Origin: Pseudomonas rustica
Lineage (GTDB): Bacteria > Pseudomonadota > Gammaproteobacteria > Pseudomonadales > Pseudomonadaceae
Direction: 5' to 3'
Assembly: GCF_018336155.1 (NCBI RefSeq)
Contig: NZ_JAGYHF010000002.1
Span: 496,001-560,000, forward strand
Length of the DNA stretch: 64,000 nt
Shown: piece after piece, positions 9,565 through 19,834 of the stretch
Numbering within the stretch: position 1 is the first letter of the stretch
Layout: each line of letters starts with the position of its first letter
Made by a program: the position numbers and the translations under genes
The notes under the pieces: model-generated
The model's input: the letters and a program-made list of their open reading frames with translations, nothing else
Database searches by the model: none
Told to the model about the DNA's origin: nothing

Positions 9565-10253
9565 CGGGTGGTCACCGTGCGCCAGTCGGAGGCTTCAATG
9601 AAGCCGAGCATCTGTGGGGCCGCCGGATTGGCAGCGGAGACAAACAGCGAAGAACCGTAGCCGGGATCGGAGGCCGGTACGTTCAGGTCTTTCTCCAGTT
9701 GCCCCATGCATTCGCTGTGGGTCACCAGGATCAAATTGCGCCCCGGCACTTTGTGCGCCAGCGCGTCCTGCAACATCCGGCCCTTGCAACTGATCAACCA
9801 GTCGGCGGCGGTGGAGGTCTTGGTGAACATGTAACCGGCGGTCTGCACGGTGCGCTCGATAGGGCTGTTGTAGAGGTCGGCGTTGCTCAGGCCCAGTTGT
9901 TCAAACTGCGAACCCACCGCATCCGCGACACTGCGCGAACGTTGAGTGATGCCGTCATTGCCGCTCAGGCACGGTGCCTTGGAGTGATCGCAGCGCTCAA
10001 CGTGACGCACCAGCACAATCATGTCGCCTTGTGCCCAGCCCTGCGCCAACGCCTGCGCGCCGGCGACATTGCCGTGGGCCAGATCCGGCACGGCAGCGGG
10101 TGCCAACAGCCACAGGGTCAGCGGAATCACCAGCACGGAGGCGGCCAACACCACCCACGTGTTGCGAAAACGCGCCAAACCACTCAGATCGATCGAGCGT
10201 TTGACGCCGAACAGATTCAGTCTCAATTCCACAAAAAGCCGCCTCACCGGCAT
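9561..10253 (-). CDS. Membrane-anchored histidine phosphatase family protein (Ais/PmrG-like)
   Basis: A 230-residue protein with one N-terminal hydrophobic helix (WVVLAASVLVIPLTLWLLA) and a periplasmic domain of the branch 1 histidine phosphatase fold. The phosphate-accepting His is in VLVRHVERCDHS, the second catalytic His in LVTHSECMGQ. Ais/PmrG proteins of this family dephosphorylate heptose in the LPS core. Here it is coupled by ATGA overlap to a PAP2 phosphatase and faces an ArnT-like transferase, which together suggest envelope glycolipid remodelling; that is inference. Confidence 0.8.
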   Translation of the reverse strand: MPVRRLFVELRLNLFGVKRSIDLSGLARFRNTWVVLAASVLVIPLTLWLLAPAAVPDLAHGNVAGAQALAQGWAQGDMIVLVRHVERCDHSKAPCLSGNDGITQRSRSVADAVGSQFEQLGLSNADLYNSPIERTVQTAGYMFTKTSTAADWLISCKGRMLQDALAHKVPGRNLILVTHSECMGQLEKDLNVPASDPGYGSSLFVSAANPAAPQMLGFIEASDWRTVTTR

Positions 10254-10486
10254 GCATCACTTGTCATTCGATGCGGCGAAGGTACAGAGGCGGGCGTGGG
10301 CAGCCAGTGAAACCCATGTGAAAAAAGTCTTGGGATCCTTTGTTACAAATTCCGTAGGACAAAATCCTTTCAGCTCTCGGCATCGCGGCCGATACAGACC
10401 TGCTAACACCCTTGCTGGCTCAAAAAAACAACAATCTTCCAGCCTAACCGACGACCAAGAAACCCAACGTTTCTGGAGGATTTGTG

Positions 10487-12406
10487 ATGAATAGCTGGTT
10501 CGGCAACATCAGCGTGAACATGAAATTGGGCCTGGGCTTCGGCCTGGTGCTGGCCCTGACCTGCGTCCTGGCCCTGACCGGTTGGACCAGCCTCGGCGGC
10601 CTGATCGACCGCAGCAACTGGATGAGCGACATCACCCAGCTCAACTCCGGCCTGACCAAACTGCGCGTGGTGCGCCTGCAATACATGCTGACCAACGGCG
10701 ATGAAACCGCCGCGCAAAACGTGCAGACCACCCTTGAAGCCTTCGCCGCGCAACAGCAGAAGTTGATCAGCAGCTTCAAGAGCCCGGAAAACGTCAAGTT
10801 GCTCAAGGCGCAGGCAGCGACCATCGCTGAATACCAGACCTCGCTGAACAAAATGCGCAACGCCTACCGCACCGCCAACAGTGCGCGCGACGCCATGAGC
10901 GTGAATGCCGAGGCCGCGTACCGTCAGATCGAATCGATCAGCAAACATGTGCAGCACATGGACATGAGTGAGCAGCGTTTCGAACAGTTCCAGGCCATCA
11001 CAACGGCCAAGGAAGCGTTCATCCTCACCCGCTACGAAGTGCGCAGCTACATGGCCGCCACCAACGCCGACACCGAGCAGAAAGCCGTCGCCCAACTCGA
11101 CGTGGCGATCGCCAGCCTCAAACAATTGAACGTGCATTTCGCTGACACTCAGGCAGATGCCCTGCGTCAGCTGGAAACCGCGCTGGTCAATTACCGCAGC
11201 GCATTACAGGCGTTTAAAAACGCCAACAGCGAAGCCGTGCAGGCGCGCAAGGAAATGACCGATCAGGGCGCGACCATCGTCACCCAGAGCGAGCAGCTGT
11301 ATCAGATCCAACTCGATCGTCGTGACGCCGAAAGCGCTCAGGCCCGTACTCTGCAACTGATCAGCACCCTGCTGGCGTTGCTGGTTGGCGTGATTGCCGC
11401 GGTGTTGATCACCCGTCAGATCACCCGTCCGCTGCGCGAAACCATGGCCGTGGTCGACCGCATCGCCAGCGGCGACCTGACCCACAACGTCATCGTCACC
11501 CGTCGCGACGAACTCGGTGTGCTGCAACAAGATATCGCGCGCATGGGCGTGACCCTGCGCGACTTGATCAGCGGCATCCGCGACGGCGTCACCCAGATCG
11601 CCAGCGCCGCCGAAGAGCTGTCCGCCGTCACCGAGCAGACCAGCGCCGGCGTGAATAGCCAGAAAGTCGAGACCGATCAGGTCGCTACCGCGATGCACGA
11701 AATGACTGCCACCGTGCAGGAAGTCGCGCGCAACGCCGAAGAAGCCTCGCAAGCCGCCGCCGCCGCTGACGGCGAAGCCCGCGAAGGCGACAAAGTGGTC
11801 AACGAAGCCATCGCGCAGATCGAACGTCTGGCCAGCGAAGTGGTGCGTTCGACCGAAGCCATGAGCGTGCTGCAACAGGAAAGCGACAAGATCGGCAGCG
11901 TCATGGACGTGATCAAAGCCGTCGCCGAACAAACCAACCTGCTCGCCCTCAACGCCGCGATTGAAGCAGCGCGCGCCGGTGAAGCCGGTCGCGGGTTTGC
12001 CGTGGTTGCCGACGAAGTACGTGGCCTGGCCCAGCGCACACAGAAATCCACCGAAGAAATCGAAGGCCTGGTCGCCGGTCTGCAGAACGGCACCCAGCAG
12101 GTTTCGGCAGTGATGAACAACAGCCGCGCACTGACCGACAGCAGTGTCGCGCTGACGCGCAAGGCCGGCCTGTCACTGGAAAGCATCACCCGCACGGTGT
12201 CGAATATTCAGTCGATGAACCAGCAGATCGCGGCGGCGGCTGAACAGCAGAGCGCAGTGGCGGAAGAGATCAGCCGCAGCATCATCAACGTGCGCGACGT
12301 CTCGGAGCAGACCGCAGCGGCGAGTGATGAAACCGCGGCGTCGAGTGTTGAGCTGGCGCGCCTGGGTGGTCAGCTGCAGCAGATGGTCAGCCACTTCCGG
12401 GTCTGA
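10487..12406 (+). CDS. Methyl-accepting chemotaxis protein with HBM-type sensor
   Basis: A 639-residue chemoreceptor. Helix 1 is at about 13-33 and the second membrane helix at about 288-308, bracketing a periplasmic helical domain of about 250 residues, the size of the helical bimodular (HBM) domain of McpS, which binds TCA-cycle acids. After it come a HAMP domain and the signalling domain with the canonical tip [19 protein letters not shown]. No C-terminal CheR pentapeptide is seen. GTG at 10484 is in frame, but ATG 10487 fits GGAGGA at 10476-10481 better. It is monocistronic, with a short hairpin after the stop (12426-12457). Confidence 0.93.
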   Translation: MNSWFGNISVNMKLGLGFGLVLALTCVLALTGWTSLGGLIDRSNWMSDITQLNSGLTKLRVVRLQYMLTNGDETAAQNVQTTLEAFAAQQQKLISSFKSPENVKLLKAQAATIAEYQTSLNKMRNAYRTANSARDAMSVNAEAAYRQIESISKHVQHMDMSEQRFEQFQAITTAKEAFILTRYEVRSYMAATNADTEQKAVAQLDVAIASLKQLNVHFADTQADALRQLETALVNYRSALQAFKNANSEAVQARKEMTDQGATIVTQSEQLYQIQLDRRDAESAQARTLQLISTLLALLVGVIAAVLITRQITRPLRETMAVVDRIASGDLTHNVIVTRRDELGVLQQDIARMGVTLRDLISGIRDGVTQIASAAEELSAVTEQTSAGVNSQKVETDQVATAMHEMTATVQEVARNAEEASQAAAAADGEAREGDKVVNEAIAQIERLASEVVRSTEAMSVLQQESDKIGSVMDVIKAVAEQTNLLALNAAIEAARAGEAGRGFAVVADEVRGLAQRTQKSTEEIEGLVAGLQNGTQQVSAVMNNSRALTDSSVALTRKAGLSLESITRTVSNIQSMNQQIAAAAEQQSAVAEEISRSIINVRDVSEQTAAASDETAASSVELARLGGQLQQMVSHFRV

Positions 12407-12425
12407 ATCGACCGCTAAACTGTCC

Positions 12426-12457
12426 GTTGCACGTCTCCGGCGCTGGAGCCGTGCAAC
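12426..12457 (+). other. Hairpin after the chemoreceptor gene
   Basis: GTTGCACG at 12426-12433 pairs with CGTGCAAC at 12450-12457, with extra pairing inside (CTCC/GGAG). There is no T-run, so it may be a weak terminator or an mRNA 3' stabiliser. The remaining gap up to the Tc operon (12458-12632) shows no other clear signal besides AAGGAG at 12618-12623. Confidence 0.5.
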
Positions 12458-12632
12458 GACATCTACAGCGCCCGAAGCATATCCCGCCCCCGCCCTTCAA
12501 ATTCCTACATCCTCGTGATCCCTTTCCGATGCGCAGCGGCGAATATCCTGTGTCCAACGGCCGCAATGGCTGACAGCGCTGTCGAAGCGTCCCGCGTAGT
12601 GTCGATTCTCCACAGAGAAGGAGACAACCGGG

Positions 12633-15600
12633 ATGACCGACCGAACACTGCTCAAGACGTTGATCCAGACGCACAGTCCGAAAGATCAGGAGAGCGAGTT
12701 CAAAGAGCTTTTCGACAAGGATCTGAAGTTCGGCTCGATCTTCGACATCACCCGACTGACCGAGGCCGAATTCGCCGCCAGGGTCCGCGCCGGCGTTGAA
12801 GCCAGACAATCACTGAGCCAACTGTCGTCCTCAATCGATACAAATACGCTTTTCGACAATGTCAGATGCCTTGCGGCGCAGCTCACGCATCTCTACCGGG
12901 AACAGCGCACTTCAGATGGAAAAGCACAACACCACTGGCATCCGTCGAGCATTCGCAAAGCCGAGGAACAAGCCCCCACTTACACCCATCTGTTCATGGA
13001 AAACTGGGACGATGCCTGCAAGGTCGATTCGATTGCCGCCATCGATTCGCAGGTCGCCTATCTCCGCGCGCTGTACCTGTTTGCTCTGCAACTGGAGTCA
13101 AGTCCCTCAGTAAACAGCGAAGAGAAAAACGATCGAATTCTTTTGGCTGCACGACGCCCGGATCTGTCGCTACTGTCGATCAGTCATCAAAGCACCTTCA
13201 CTGCTCAACCGATGCTCAGGATCGTCAACGAAACGCTGGATAACAATATTCGCGCAGGGCTGTTATCGGCCTCCGACAAAGCTCAATCGACCTATCAACT
13301 GCTGGCTCAACGGCAGTTCCCTTTCGTCCTTCCCTACGAATTCTTTCATCACCAATGCCTGCTGGGGCTGAACGAAAAAAACACCGCGCTGGGCGAGTTG
13401 AACTATCGCATCAGCCAACATCTCCCCTTAAGCCAGCATGAAAGCCATCTTTATGGCAGCGTGCCGCAATCTTCACCGCGTGTGGCACAGGCCCTGATGT
13501 CAGGATTGGGACCCAAGCGTCAGGCACTCCTGACTGACTGGCCTGATGCCAGAACACTGTCGAGCGTCGCAAGTGATTCGTTTACAGCCGAGCAACAGTC
13601 GCAACACTGGAAACCTGTTTACGGCCCGGCAACGACCGACGATCTCAGTCGCATCAGCACCTTCCTCGAGCGAACCGAGCTCAATGCCGACCAGTTGGAG
13701 GCAGTACTCGCGCAAGGCCGATACGCCCTGCACAACTCCCCTCAGAATCGTCTGGGGGCTAGCTCATTCGGTGCCGGTACAGCCCGATACGTCAACGGTG
13801 CGACTAGCGCCAACTACCCGGCGATGACGATCGACCGAAACACGCAACCTGCGCGCATCTCACATGCAACCGCGCAACGTTTAGAGCGCCTGCATCGAAT
13901 GATTCGCCTGCAGCGCTGGCTGGAGTTGCCCTTTGCCGATCTGGATGTCCTCATCTGCAGTGCCATGGGCTCGCCGCGCGCACCGGAACCCAGGCTGCAA
14001 ATTGATCGTTATGTGATTCGCGCACTCGGTGTGTATCGATATTTTCAGCGCAACTATTCACTCAAGGCTGAGGAATTCGCCGCGTTACTGCACCTTGTAT
14101 CAACGTCCGCGACCAGTAATGAGCCGGCACTCTTTGACCGGATCTTCAATCAGGCGCGCTTGTTCGATGAGCCGCTGTTGCTTGATGGCCGAGCGTTTTC
14201 GTCAAACCCGACAGATCCACTCTCGCATTCGGTTCTGCAGCATTTGAGCGCCAGCCTGGGTATTCCCCTGTCGGAAAACGCGCTGTTGCACATTGTGAAA
14301 AATACCGAGAAACAACTGGGCTCGCTGAAGTGCGACCCGCACACGTTGTCTTCCATTTACCGCCAGGCTCGCATTGCGCAGCTGTTCGGCTTCACCGTCA
14401 GTGAAAGTGCGACGCTGGCGAATCTGTTGGGCGGAGAAAGGATTGCCGCGTATCTGGTGTCAGGTCAGACCAAAGAGCATGAAATCAAGGTCGATTGCTC
14501 CGATCTTGAAGGGCTCAAGATAAACCTGTGCATCGGCGCCCCGTTGTCGGCGGACATGAAGCACTGGCACTTGCTTCCAGGCTCCAGCATCGAGATAGGA
14601 ACGGCTTTTTTTTCCGACTCGATCGACAACGTGATCACTGTCCGCTATCCCCGTAATTTATCCGGGGAGATGCCTGAACTCTATTTCAAGATGCCTCATG
14701 AGGTCGCGGCGAATACCGTCACGCCCTTAGCGGGGACTGTGTCCACCTACGGTGGCACTCTCGATGAACTGCTGCAGTTGCAAAGCCCTTTCGTAACGCT
14801 AACCAGGCAGGGCGCAAACCGGGCACTGTTTGAAACCTACGTAAAGGTCACACTGACCAGCGCCGAGAGCCCGCCACGGGATCTCGACATGCTTGATGTC
14901 CTGATGCAAATGGACTGGAGCAGCCGCTGGATCAAGCAGTCCGTCTTTGACATCCCGGGACTTCAGCAGCTCCTCGAGCCGGCAAGCAGCAGCGAGCAAA
15001 TGCTGGGGAAGTTGCTGCAACACTTCACCAGTCTGCAGGTTGCAACACGAAAAGCCGTGGTGACGACGCCCGAGTTGGCAGCCTTGTCATTGCCCGACAG
15101 TGCGAATTTGCGCGCAGAGTTGGCGATCGACTTGCTCGATGAAAAGGGTCTGGTGAAAAATTTCGCGCCGCTGGCAACGGACGACGCCTCTGAAAAGATG
15201 GACGCGGCCCTCGAGAAATTACCCGCGCTGTTGATTCACGTCGACGACGACGCGGAAAGTCAGAGACTAAAGAAAAACGCCCGACAAAAACTCAAAGACC
15301 TGCTCCTGCCAGCCCATGATCGACAGCAACATCTGATCGAGACGTTTCTTCAGGAAACCTGCTGGCTTCCCATGACGTGTGCAAAGGGCGTAGTGACCTG
15401 GGCGAAGTCCTCGATTCACCGAATCCTGCTTGCCGCATTGTCCTCGGAACGCTTGAACGCTCTCGCATCGACCCTCGAACCCGTCCTGCGCCATGCCCGG
15501 GCGGCCGTTCAGCTGCAAATGAGCAACAGGGCGTTACAGGTTTTTCAGAACCATCCTGATTGGCTGCAACGCTCGAATTCGGCATTGGCGCTGACACTCG

Positions 15601-15962
15601 AGACCCTCTACCTGCTCGACCGGATAGTCCATTGCATGACGACCCATCAGCATGATGAAGAAAGCCTGTTGAATTATCTGGAGCTGGCCAACGAACCCGG
15701 CTCATCCGCGGACGCCAGCAACCTTCATCTGGCGCGACTGCTGAACTGGACGCCGGCGCAAGTCAGTCTGTTGACCGCCAGATTACCCCGCTCACGGGCC
15801 AGCACCATGGAGGACATTGACTGGCTTGTGCGCTGTCACGACACCTGCGCAAAAACCGGCCTGGGCGCGGCGGCCTTGCTTGACGCGACCAGACTGCAGA
15901 ACGACAGCCCTGAAGAGCACTGGAAATCCGTCGGTGAGGCGGTAATGGCCAGCGGAAACTGA
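12633..15962 (+). CDS. tcaA: Insecticidal toxin complex TcA subunit, N-terminal half (TcaA-like)
   Basis: A 1109-residue protein forming the first half of a split TcA, the pentameric channel that injects the toxin. It matches the TcaA/VRP1 (Salmonella virulence plasmid 28.1 kDa A) group: LPYEFFHHQCLLGLNEKNTALGEL lies around residues 230-253, and the size is that of Photorhabdus TcaA. There is no signal peptide, as usual for Tc proteins. The start has AAGGAG ten bases upstream. The next gene follows after 26 bases with its own ribosome site, so TcaA and TcaB are made separately and must assemble into one A component. Confidence 0.87.
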   Translation: MTDRTLLKTLIQTHSPKDQESEFKELFDKDLKFGSIFDITRLTEAEFAARVRAGVEARQSLSQLSSSIDTNTLFDNVRCLAAQLTHLYREQRTSDGKAQHHWHPSSIRKAEEQAPTYTHLFMENWDDACKVDSIAAIDSQVAYLRALYLFALQLESSPSVNSEEKNDRILLAARRPDLSLLSISHQSTFTAQPMLRIVNETLDNNIRAGLLSASDKAQSTYQLLAQRQFPFVLPYEFFHHQCLLGLNEKNTALGELNYRISQHLPLSQHESHLYGSVPQSSPRVAQALMSGLGPKRQALLTDWPDARTLSSVASDSFTAEQQSQHWKPVYGPATTDDLSRISTFLERTELNADQLEAVLAQGRYALHNSPQNRLGASSFGAGTARYVNGATSANYPAMTIDRNTQPARISHATAQRLERLHRMIRLQRWLELPFADLDVLICSAMGSPRAPEPRLQIDRYVIRALGVYRYFQRNYSLKAEEFAALLHLVSTSATSNEPALFDRIFNQARLFDEPLLLDGRAFSSNPTDPLSHSVLQHLSASLGIPLSENALLHIVKNTEKQLGSLKCDPHTLSSIYRQARIAQLFGFTVSESATLANLLGGERIAAYLVSGQTKEHEIKVDCSDLEGLKINLCIGAPLSADMKHWHLLPGSSIEIGTAFFSDSIDNVITVRYPRNLSGEMPELYFKMPHEVAANTVTPLAGTVSTYGGTLDELLQLQSPFVTLTRQGANRALFETYVKVTLTSAESPPRDLDMLDVLMQMDWSSRWIKQSVFDIPGLQQLLEPASSSEQMLGKLLQHFTSLQVATRKAVVTTPELAALSLPDSANLRAELAIDLLDEKGLVKNFAPLATDDASEKMDAALEKLPALLIHVDDDAESQRLKKNARQKLKDLLLPAHDRQQHLIETFLQETCWLPMTCAKGVVTWAKSSIHRILLAALSSERLNALASTLEPVLRHARAAVQLQMSNRALQVFQNHPDWLQRSNSALALTLETLYLLDRIVHCMTTHQHDEESLLNYLELANEPGSSADASNLHLARLLNWTPAQVSLLTARLPRSRASTMEDIDWLVRCHDTCAKTGLGAAALLDATRLQNDSPEEHWKSVGEAVMASGN

Positions 15963-15988
15963 TCCCATCTCATGCTCAAGGAACGAAC

Positions 15989-18900
15989 ATGAAAGCACTG
16001 ATCGAAAAACAACTTGAAGAAAGCCTGCGTGACGCGCTGCTCGGGCTCTATCTGTCCTTGATCAATTCGGACGTTTCAAACAGCGGCGACATTAAAACGC
16101 AGCTCAAGACCGCCAATGACCTCTACCACCACTTGCTGCTGGACGTACTGGTCAGCCAGGACGTGCCGACCAGCCCGGTGGCTTGCGCTATCGCCAGCCT
16201 GCAGCAATACATCAACAGCATTCTGGATAGCATGGAGCAGGGGTATCACACGGCAGTCGTTGCACCCGACCAGATTGAAACCTGGCGCACGGCGATGCAT
16301 GAATACCAAGGCTGGGCAACTAACGAACGCCTGCACTATTTCCCGGCGGCCTATCTTGATCCAACGTTGCGCCAGAACAGCACCGAGAGCTTCAAGAAAC
16401 TGGAAAACGACCTCAACCAGAACCAGTTAAGCATTGAGTCTGTACAAACCACGGTACTGGCTTATCTGAGCAGGCTGGAAGAAGTGGCAAACCTGAAAAC
16501 CGTCAACGGTTACATCGACGGCAGCGTTTTCAGCGCCAGTACTTATTACTTTGTTGCCCGATCCAGAACGGCGAACACCTGGTACTGGCGCTCACTGGAC
16601 ATGACGAAAAGACCTAGCGTCCCTGAGTCACTGACCAGCCAATACGATGCGCCCGAACCCCAGGCCTGGTCGGACTGGAACCGCTTCGATCTGCCCTTTT
16701 CCGAAAGCGCCATTGAGCACACTGTCCGTCCCGTGATGTTCAACAAGCGCCTGTATGTGATCTGGGCCGAATGCATCTTTCAAGACAAGGCCTCAAGCAA
16801 CAGCGATCCAGCGAAGCCCAAGACCAACCCTTTATTCCGTCTGAATATGTGTTTCAAGAAATACGATGGAAGCTGGAGTACGCCCACAAGCTGCGTGCAA
16901 GCCTATGGGCTACATACAGAGATGCACACGCTGAGCGTGGAGCAAGTGCTGAAGGGCACACAGACTATCGCTGTCTACGATCAGAATGATGCGTGCCTGT
17001 TGGTCGCGCTGTATGTCACTGACGTGCCATACGTCAAAAAGGCTGCGAAACATTTGCTCTGGATGTCGGCGCAGATCGACAAGGATGCCATCTCCAGATC
17101 CGACATTCGTGCAAGCGGTCTGCTAGAGGCTGACACAGACGTTCCTCTGAGAAATCTTGCCGAGCACTTTCCGCCGGGTGAGCAACGACAACTGCAATTT
17201 CTCCATGAAGCGCTTCAGAACGAGCGCATCGCCCCCAGCATCAACACTCACTTCGATGCGAAGACAGGAACCACTGAGTTCATCGACTTCGCCGGATCCG
17301 AGATCGAGTTCACGGAATCCGGCAGCACAGTCACTGAAAAGCAAAAACGCTCGCCCATCCGAATGAACATCACGTTCGCCAGGCACCTGATCGAACGTGC
17401 CGAAGCCAGCATGGATGATTTGCTGAGCTGGAGTTCACAGCACTTGCCCGAGCCGCCCTTCGAGGCGGGCGGCGATGCCGGGGTAATGGATTTCCATGGT
17501 GCCTACGGTCGTTATTTCTTCGAGCTATTTCTCTATTTGCCGTGGCTGGTGGCCCATCGTTTCAATCAGGAGCGGCAATACGCTCACGCCGAAAACTGGT
17601 TGCAGTACCTGTTCAATCCCGGTCGTAAAAAAATCGCGGGCGGCAGCCCTGATTACTGGAACTCAGTACCGCTGACTTCCAGCACTCCGGCGCCAGGGCA
17701 ACTCAGCCATGCCATTCAGGGCCCGCAGGATCCGCATCAAATCGCACTGAGTCACCCGGTTCACTTTCGAAAAGCCTTGTACATGCTCCATATCGACATC
17801 TTGCTCAATCGCGCCGATGCCGCCTATCGCCGGTTGACCCCGGACGGTTTATCGCAGGCAAAGCTATGGTATGTCCGGGCAGCGGATTTGCTCGGGCCGC
17901 GCCCGGATATCCGCCAGACCGACATCTGGAACGCGATAACCCTCGGCGACTTCAGCAGCGAGATCAACGCGGATCTGCGCAGTTTTGAAAAAAAACTGAG
18001 CACCGAAAACAAAGACATATCGGCACAGGAAAATCTGGCACCTGAGGTGTGCGTGCGACCTTACGCCCATCCACCGTCGATCCATACCATCGATACCCCG
18101 CACCTGCGGTTGCCTTTCAATCCGATATTGATCGCGCACTGGGACAGACTGGAAAGTCGCTTGCACAACCTCCGGCACAATCTCGATATCGTCGGCCGGC
18201 CCTTAAACCCTCCAATCTTCGGTTCAACTCCGGACTCGGGCGATCCATTGAGCACCAATCCGCCAAAAGCGGCGGAGCCCGGCAACGTCCAGCGCTCCGG
18301 TCTGGTGATTCCACCCTACCGCTTCCGCGCAATGCACGCCCAAGCCATGACGGCGGTGGAAAGTGTCATCCAGTTCGGCGCGACGCTGCTGTCCTTTATC
18401 GAACGTAGCGAGCAGGCCAGCTATCTGGAGCTGCAACAACACCATGTCTGGGACATCGCCAACATGGCCGTCGAACTGCAGACGCATTCCCTGACAATCG
18501 ACCGCAAGTCCCGCGAGGCATTGCTTGCCGGTAGAGCCATCCTGGAGGGACGCCGGGACTACTACAGCAAGCTGGTTGATGAAGTCCTCAATCCTGAAGA
18601 AGTCGGCGCCGCCGTTGCCCATCTGACCGGGCGCATTGCCGAGGCTGGCGCGCATGCGGCACAGGCCGTCGGCCATGGATTGAAGCTCGTACCGAATATT
18701 TTCGGCCTGGCCGACGGTGGATTTCGTCTGGAAGGCGGCCCTATGGCTGTGGCAGCAGCGGCAATGGGTGCAGCCACTGCCGCCCACGGAACCGGCGAAG
18801 CGCTCGAACGCGCCGCCCAATACCGTCGCCGCCATCAGGAATGGATATTCGCCCGCGACCAGGTCACCCTGGAAATTGCCCAGATCGATGCCCAACTGGC

Positions 18901-19834
18901 GCTGGAGGCCGAAAAGGAAGCCGCCTCGCAACTGCTATTACGACAAACCCGGACGGCACTGAACCAAGCCCGCAACGCCTACAACTTTCTCAGCAAGCGT
19001 TTTACCAACTCACAGCTTTATCAGTGGTTCACCAATCAGCTTTCGAGCTTCTACTACCAGGTGTATGACTCGACACTCGCCCTGTGCCGACTGACGGAAC
19101 AGTGTTGGCGCTATGAGTTGGCCGACGATTCAACCCCGCCCTTCTTTGAGCATCTGGCGTGGAATACCACCTATCGGGGTCTGGGCCCGGGTGAGCGAAT
19201 GAAGCTTGGGTTGCTGAAGATGAACGATGCCTACCTGCTGTGCCATGACCGCGAACTGGAGATTCGCAAGACCGTGTCGCTGCGACGACTCAAGCAGAAA
19301 GAGGACGATATGCCAGGCGGGGCGAAATCCATCAACAAGTCTTGGGATGACATCGTCCCCGGGGCTGGCGGCAACCCGGCGATGCAAGGCATCAAATTCG
19401 AGCTGGTGAACCATGGATCCTGCGAGTTCGAGTTGAGCCAATCGCTCTTCGACCATGCCTATCCCGGGCACTGTCTGCGCCGGATCAAAAGCATCAGTGT
19501 TTCGCTGCCGGCCATCGTCGGCCCTTATGAAGATATCCGCGCCACGCTGACCCAAACCGCGAGTGAAGTGGTCTTGCCCGGCGACGGCAAGACTGTCCTC
19601 AAACAGGCAAGATTGAATCAGCAAATCGCATTGTCGACGGGCGTCGATGACAGCGGCCTGTTCATGCTGAGCTTTCAGGATGAGCGCTTCTTGCCATTCG
19701 AATACACCGGTGCGGTCTCGAAATGGAAGTTGTCCTTTCCCAATCACCGCTCGCAAAGAGCCATGCTCGAATCGCTCACCGATGTCATCGTTCACCTGCG
19801 CTACACCGCCAGGGTCGGAGGGCTCACGCCATGA
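15989..19834 (+). CDS. tcaB: Insecticidal toxin complex TcA subunit, C-terminal half (TcaB-like)
   Basis: A 1281-residue second half of TcA. The order is helical shell, neuraminidase-like and receptor-binding part, then the channel-forming region and the TcB-binding end. The channel region includes a small-residue-rich segment near 890-940 (VAAAAMGAATAAHGTGEALERAA) and long coiled-coil helices after it. The C terminus has the hallmark RFLPFEYTGAVSKWKLSFPN, which closes nearly all TcA proteins. AAGGAAC precedes ATG 15989. The stop overlaps the next start (ATGA at 19831-19834), a sign of coupled translation with TcB. Confidence 0.9.
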   Translation: MKALIEKQLEESLRDALLGLYLSLINSDVSNSGDIKTQLKTANDLYHHLLLDVLVSQDVPTSPVACAIASLQQYINSILDSMEQGYHTAVVAPDQIETWRTAMHEYQGWATNERLHYFPAAYLDPTLRQNSTESFKKLENDLNQNQLSIESVQTTVLAYLSRLEEVANLKTVNGYIDGSVFSASTYYFVARSRTANTWYWRSLDMTKRPSVPESLTSQYDAPEPQAWSDWNRFDLPFSESAIEHTVRPVMFNKRLYVIWAECIFQDKASSNSDPAKPKTNPLFRLNMCFKKYDGSWSTPTSCVQAYGLHTEMHTLSVEQVLKGTQTIAVYDQNDACLLVALYVTDVPYVKKAAKHLLWMSAQIDKDAISRSDIRASGLLEADTDVPLRNLAEHFPPGEQRQLQFLHEALQNERIAPSINTHFDAKTGTTEFIDFAGSEIEFTESGSTVTEKQKRSPIRMNITFARHLIERAEASMDDLLSWSSQHLPEPPFEAGGDAGVMDFHGAYGRYFFELFLYLPWLVAHRFNQERQYAHAENWLQYLFNPGRKKIAGGSPDYWNSVPLTSSTPAPGQLSHAIQGPQDPHQIALSHPVHFRKALYMLHIDILLNRADAAYRRLTPDGLSQAKLWYVRAADLLGPRPDIRQTDIWNAITLGDFSSEINADLRSFEKKLSTENKDISAQENLAPEVCVRPYAHPPSIHTIDTPHLRLPFNPILIAHWDRLESRLHNLRHNLDIVGRPLNPPIFGSTPDSGDPLSTNPPKAAEPGNVQRSGLVIPPYRFRAMHAQAMTAVESVIQFGATLLSFIERSEQASYLELQQHHVWDIANMAVELQTHSLTIDRKSREALLAGRAILEGRRDYYSKLVDEVLNPEEVGAAVAHLTGRIAEAGAHAAQAVGHGLKLVPNIFGLADGGFRLEGGPMAVAAAAMGAATAAHGTGEALERAAQYRRRHQEWIFARDQVTLEIAQIDAQLALEAEKEAASQLLLRQTRTALNQARNAYNFLSKRFTNSQLYQWFTNQLSSFYYQVYDSTLALCRLTEQCWRYELADDSTPPFFEHLAWNTTYRGLGPGERMKLGLLKMNDAYLLCHDRELEIRKTVSLRRLKQKEDDMPGGAKSINKSWDDIVPGAGGNPAMQGIKFELVNHGSCEFELSQSLFDHAYPGHCLRRIKSISVSLPAIVGPYEDIRATLTQTASEVVLPGDGKTVLKQARLNQQIALSTGVDDSGLFMLSFQDERFLPFEYTGAVSKWKLSFPNHRSQRAMLESLTDVIVHLRYTARVGGLTP

